From Spirochaetaceae bacterium (lineage in GTDB: Bacteria; Spirochaetota; Spirochaetia; Treponematales; Treponemataceae), in the NCBI GenBank assembly GCA_031272345.1, contig JAISTZ010000189.1:1-5735 (forward strand): a DNA stretch of 5,735 nt, in the 5' to 3' direction. Positions 5,472-5,735 of this stretch are shown piece by piece; the first letter of the stretch is position 1; each line of letters opens with the position of its first letter. Both the position numbers and the translations under genes were made by a program. Below the pieces are notes generated by a model. The model saw only the letters and a program-made list of their open reading frames with translations. It did no database searches and was not told where the DNA came from.

Positions 5472-5545
5472 GGGCCTATAGCTCAGTCGGTTAGAGCTGC
5501 GGACTCATAATCCGTCGGTCCCAGGTTCAAGTCCTGGTGGGCCCA
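5472..5545 (+). tRNA. tRNA with CAU anticodon, probably tRNA-Ile2 (lysidine-modified, reads AUA)
   Basis: A complete 74-base cloverleaf is visible. The acceptor stem is 5472-5478 with 5538-5544, the D stem 5481-5484 with 5494-5497, and the anticodon stem 5499-5503 with 5511-5515. The CTCATAA loop puts CAT at 5506-5508. The T stem is 5521-5525 with 5533-5537, its loop begins TTC, and A5545 is the discriminator base. CCA is not encoded, so it must be added by nucleotidyltransferase. A CAU anticodon occurs in initiator Met, elongator Met and Ile2 tRNAs. The C4-G69 and C5-G68 acceptor pairs are those recognised by the lysidine synthetase TilS in E. coli tRNA-Ile2, whereas elongator Met has other pairs there. 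The paired first base (G1-C72) and lack of three G-C pairs at the anticodon stem base argue against initiator Met. Confidence 0.9.
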
Positions 5546-5548
5546 GAA

Positions 5549-5735
5549 ATGAACGAATTGTTCTTGTCACGGAAATACCTCGAAACCCTCTCCTCCGCGG
5601 ATTTAATCACCCTGGCGGACAAGTACGGCATCGACATACCCGAGGACCTGAACCGGCGGTTCATCATCGCGGAGCTCGCGGATATAGCCGCCGAGGCCCA
5701 GGAGAGCGTCCTTTCCGGGCTCACGATCACCGAGG
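5549..5735 (+). CDS. Unrecognised protein, N-terminal 62 residues, SAP/Rho-N-like helical start (runs off the window)
   Basis: I cannot name this gene. The ATG is only 3 bases after the tRNA discriminator base, and the frame is open to the window end. The first 45 or so residues have the pattern of a short helix-extended-helix module of the SAP or Rho N-terminal kind: YLETLSSADLITLADKYGI (10-28), then P31, then a helix RRFIIAELADI (36-46). An acidic, alanine-rich stretch follows. Such modules often bind nucleic acid, but this is pattern only. No Shine-Dalgarno site lies between tRNA and ATG, so any signal would have to be inside the tRNA T arm, or the message is used after tRNA processing. 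GC-rich third positions match the neighbouring GC-rich genes. The real start could be a later codon such as TTG 5558 or 5564. Confidence 0.6.
   Translation, partial: MNELFLSRKYLETLSSADLITLADKYGIDIPEDLNRRFIIAELADIAAEAQESVLSGLTITE

Noticed and set aside
5472..5545. Calling the tRNA elongator or initiator Met from its CAU anticodon
   Set aside because: The C4-G69 and C5-G68 acceptor pairs match the lysidine-synthetase identity set of Ile2. The initiator hallmarks (mismatched first pair, three G-C pairs in the anticodon stem) are absent. A covariance-model search for Ile2 would settle it.

Overview
The window is a bacterial segment with two compositionally different halves. From 1 to about 1887 the DNA is moderately AT-rich: sampled 60-base rows run from about 28 to 42% GC. 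From 1888 onward it is GC-rich (a sampled row just past the junction is 67%), with many G or C homopolymer runs. No marker gene fixes the taxon. The tRNA gene does not encode CCA, and a teichoic-acid-type CDP-glycerol pathway sits beside ordinary housekeeping genes. My impression is a Treponema-like spirochaete, but this is a low-confidence guess.

Left part (plus strand): a TagB/TagF-family glycerophosphotransferase (84-1412), then a glycerol-3-phosphate cytidylyltransferase of the TagD family (1477-1887). One makes CDP-glycerol and the other would transfer glycerol phosphate from it onto a surface glycan, so they form a coherent two-step module. It looks like the end of a variable, possibly imported, surface-polysaccharide locus.

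Middle part (minus strand): 3-dehydroquinate synthase AroB (4138 to 3059), overlapping by an ATGA a NifS/IscS-type cysteine desulfurase (3062 to 1884). The desulfurase ends tail-to-tail with the cytidylyltransferase; the two stop codons share a TTAA at 1884-1887. The desulfurase has an unusual insertion and a shortened stretch after the active-site cysteine.

Right part (plus strand): xanthine phosphoribosyltransferase Xpt (4262-4849), directly abutted by a 2H-family RNA 2',3'-cyclic phosphodiesterase (4850-5437), a tRNA with a CAU anticodon whose acceptor stem fits the lysidine-modified isoleucine tRNA (5472-5545), and the start of an unrecognised gene 3 bases after the tRNA (5549 to the window end).

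The most interesting signal is the 123-base divergent region between aroB and xpt. On each strand a sigma70-like promoter with a 17-base spacer places the predicted +1 on the A of the ATG, and neither gene has a well-placed Shine-Dalgarno sequence. Both genes may be transcribed as leaderless mRNAs. The gene after the tRNA would also be nearly leaderless if it is released by tRNA 3'-end processing.

I see no CRISPR array, insertion sequence, riboswitch or convincing intrinsic terminator. No unrecognised stretch longer than 300 bases lacks a gene.
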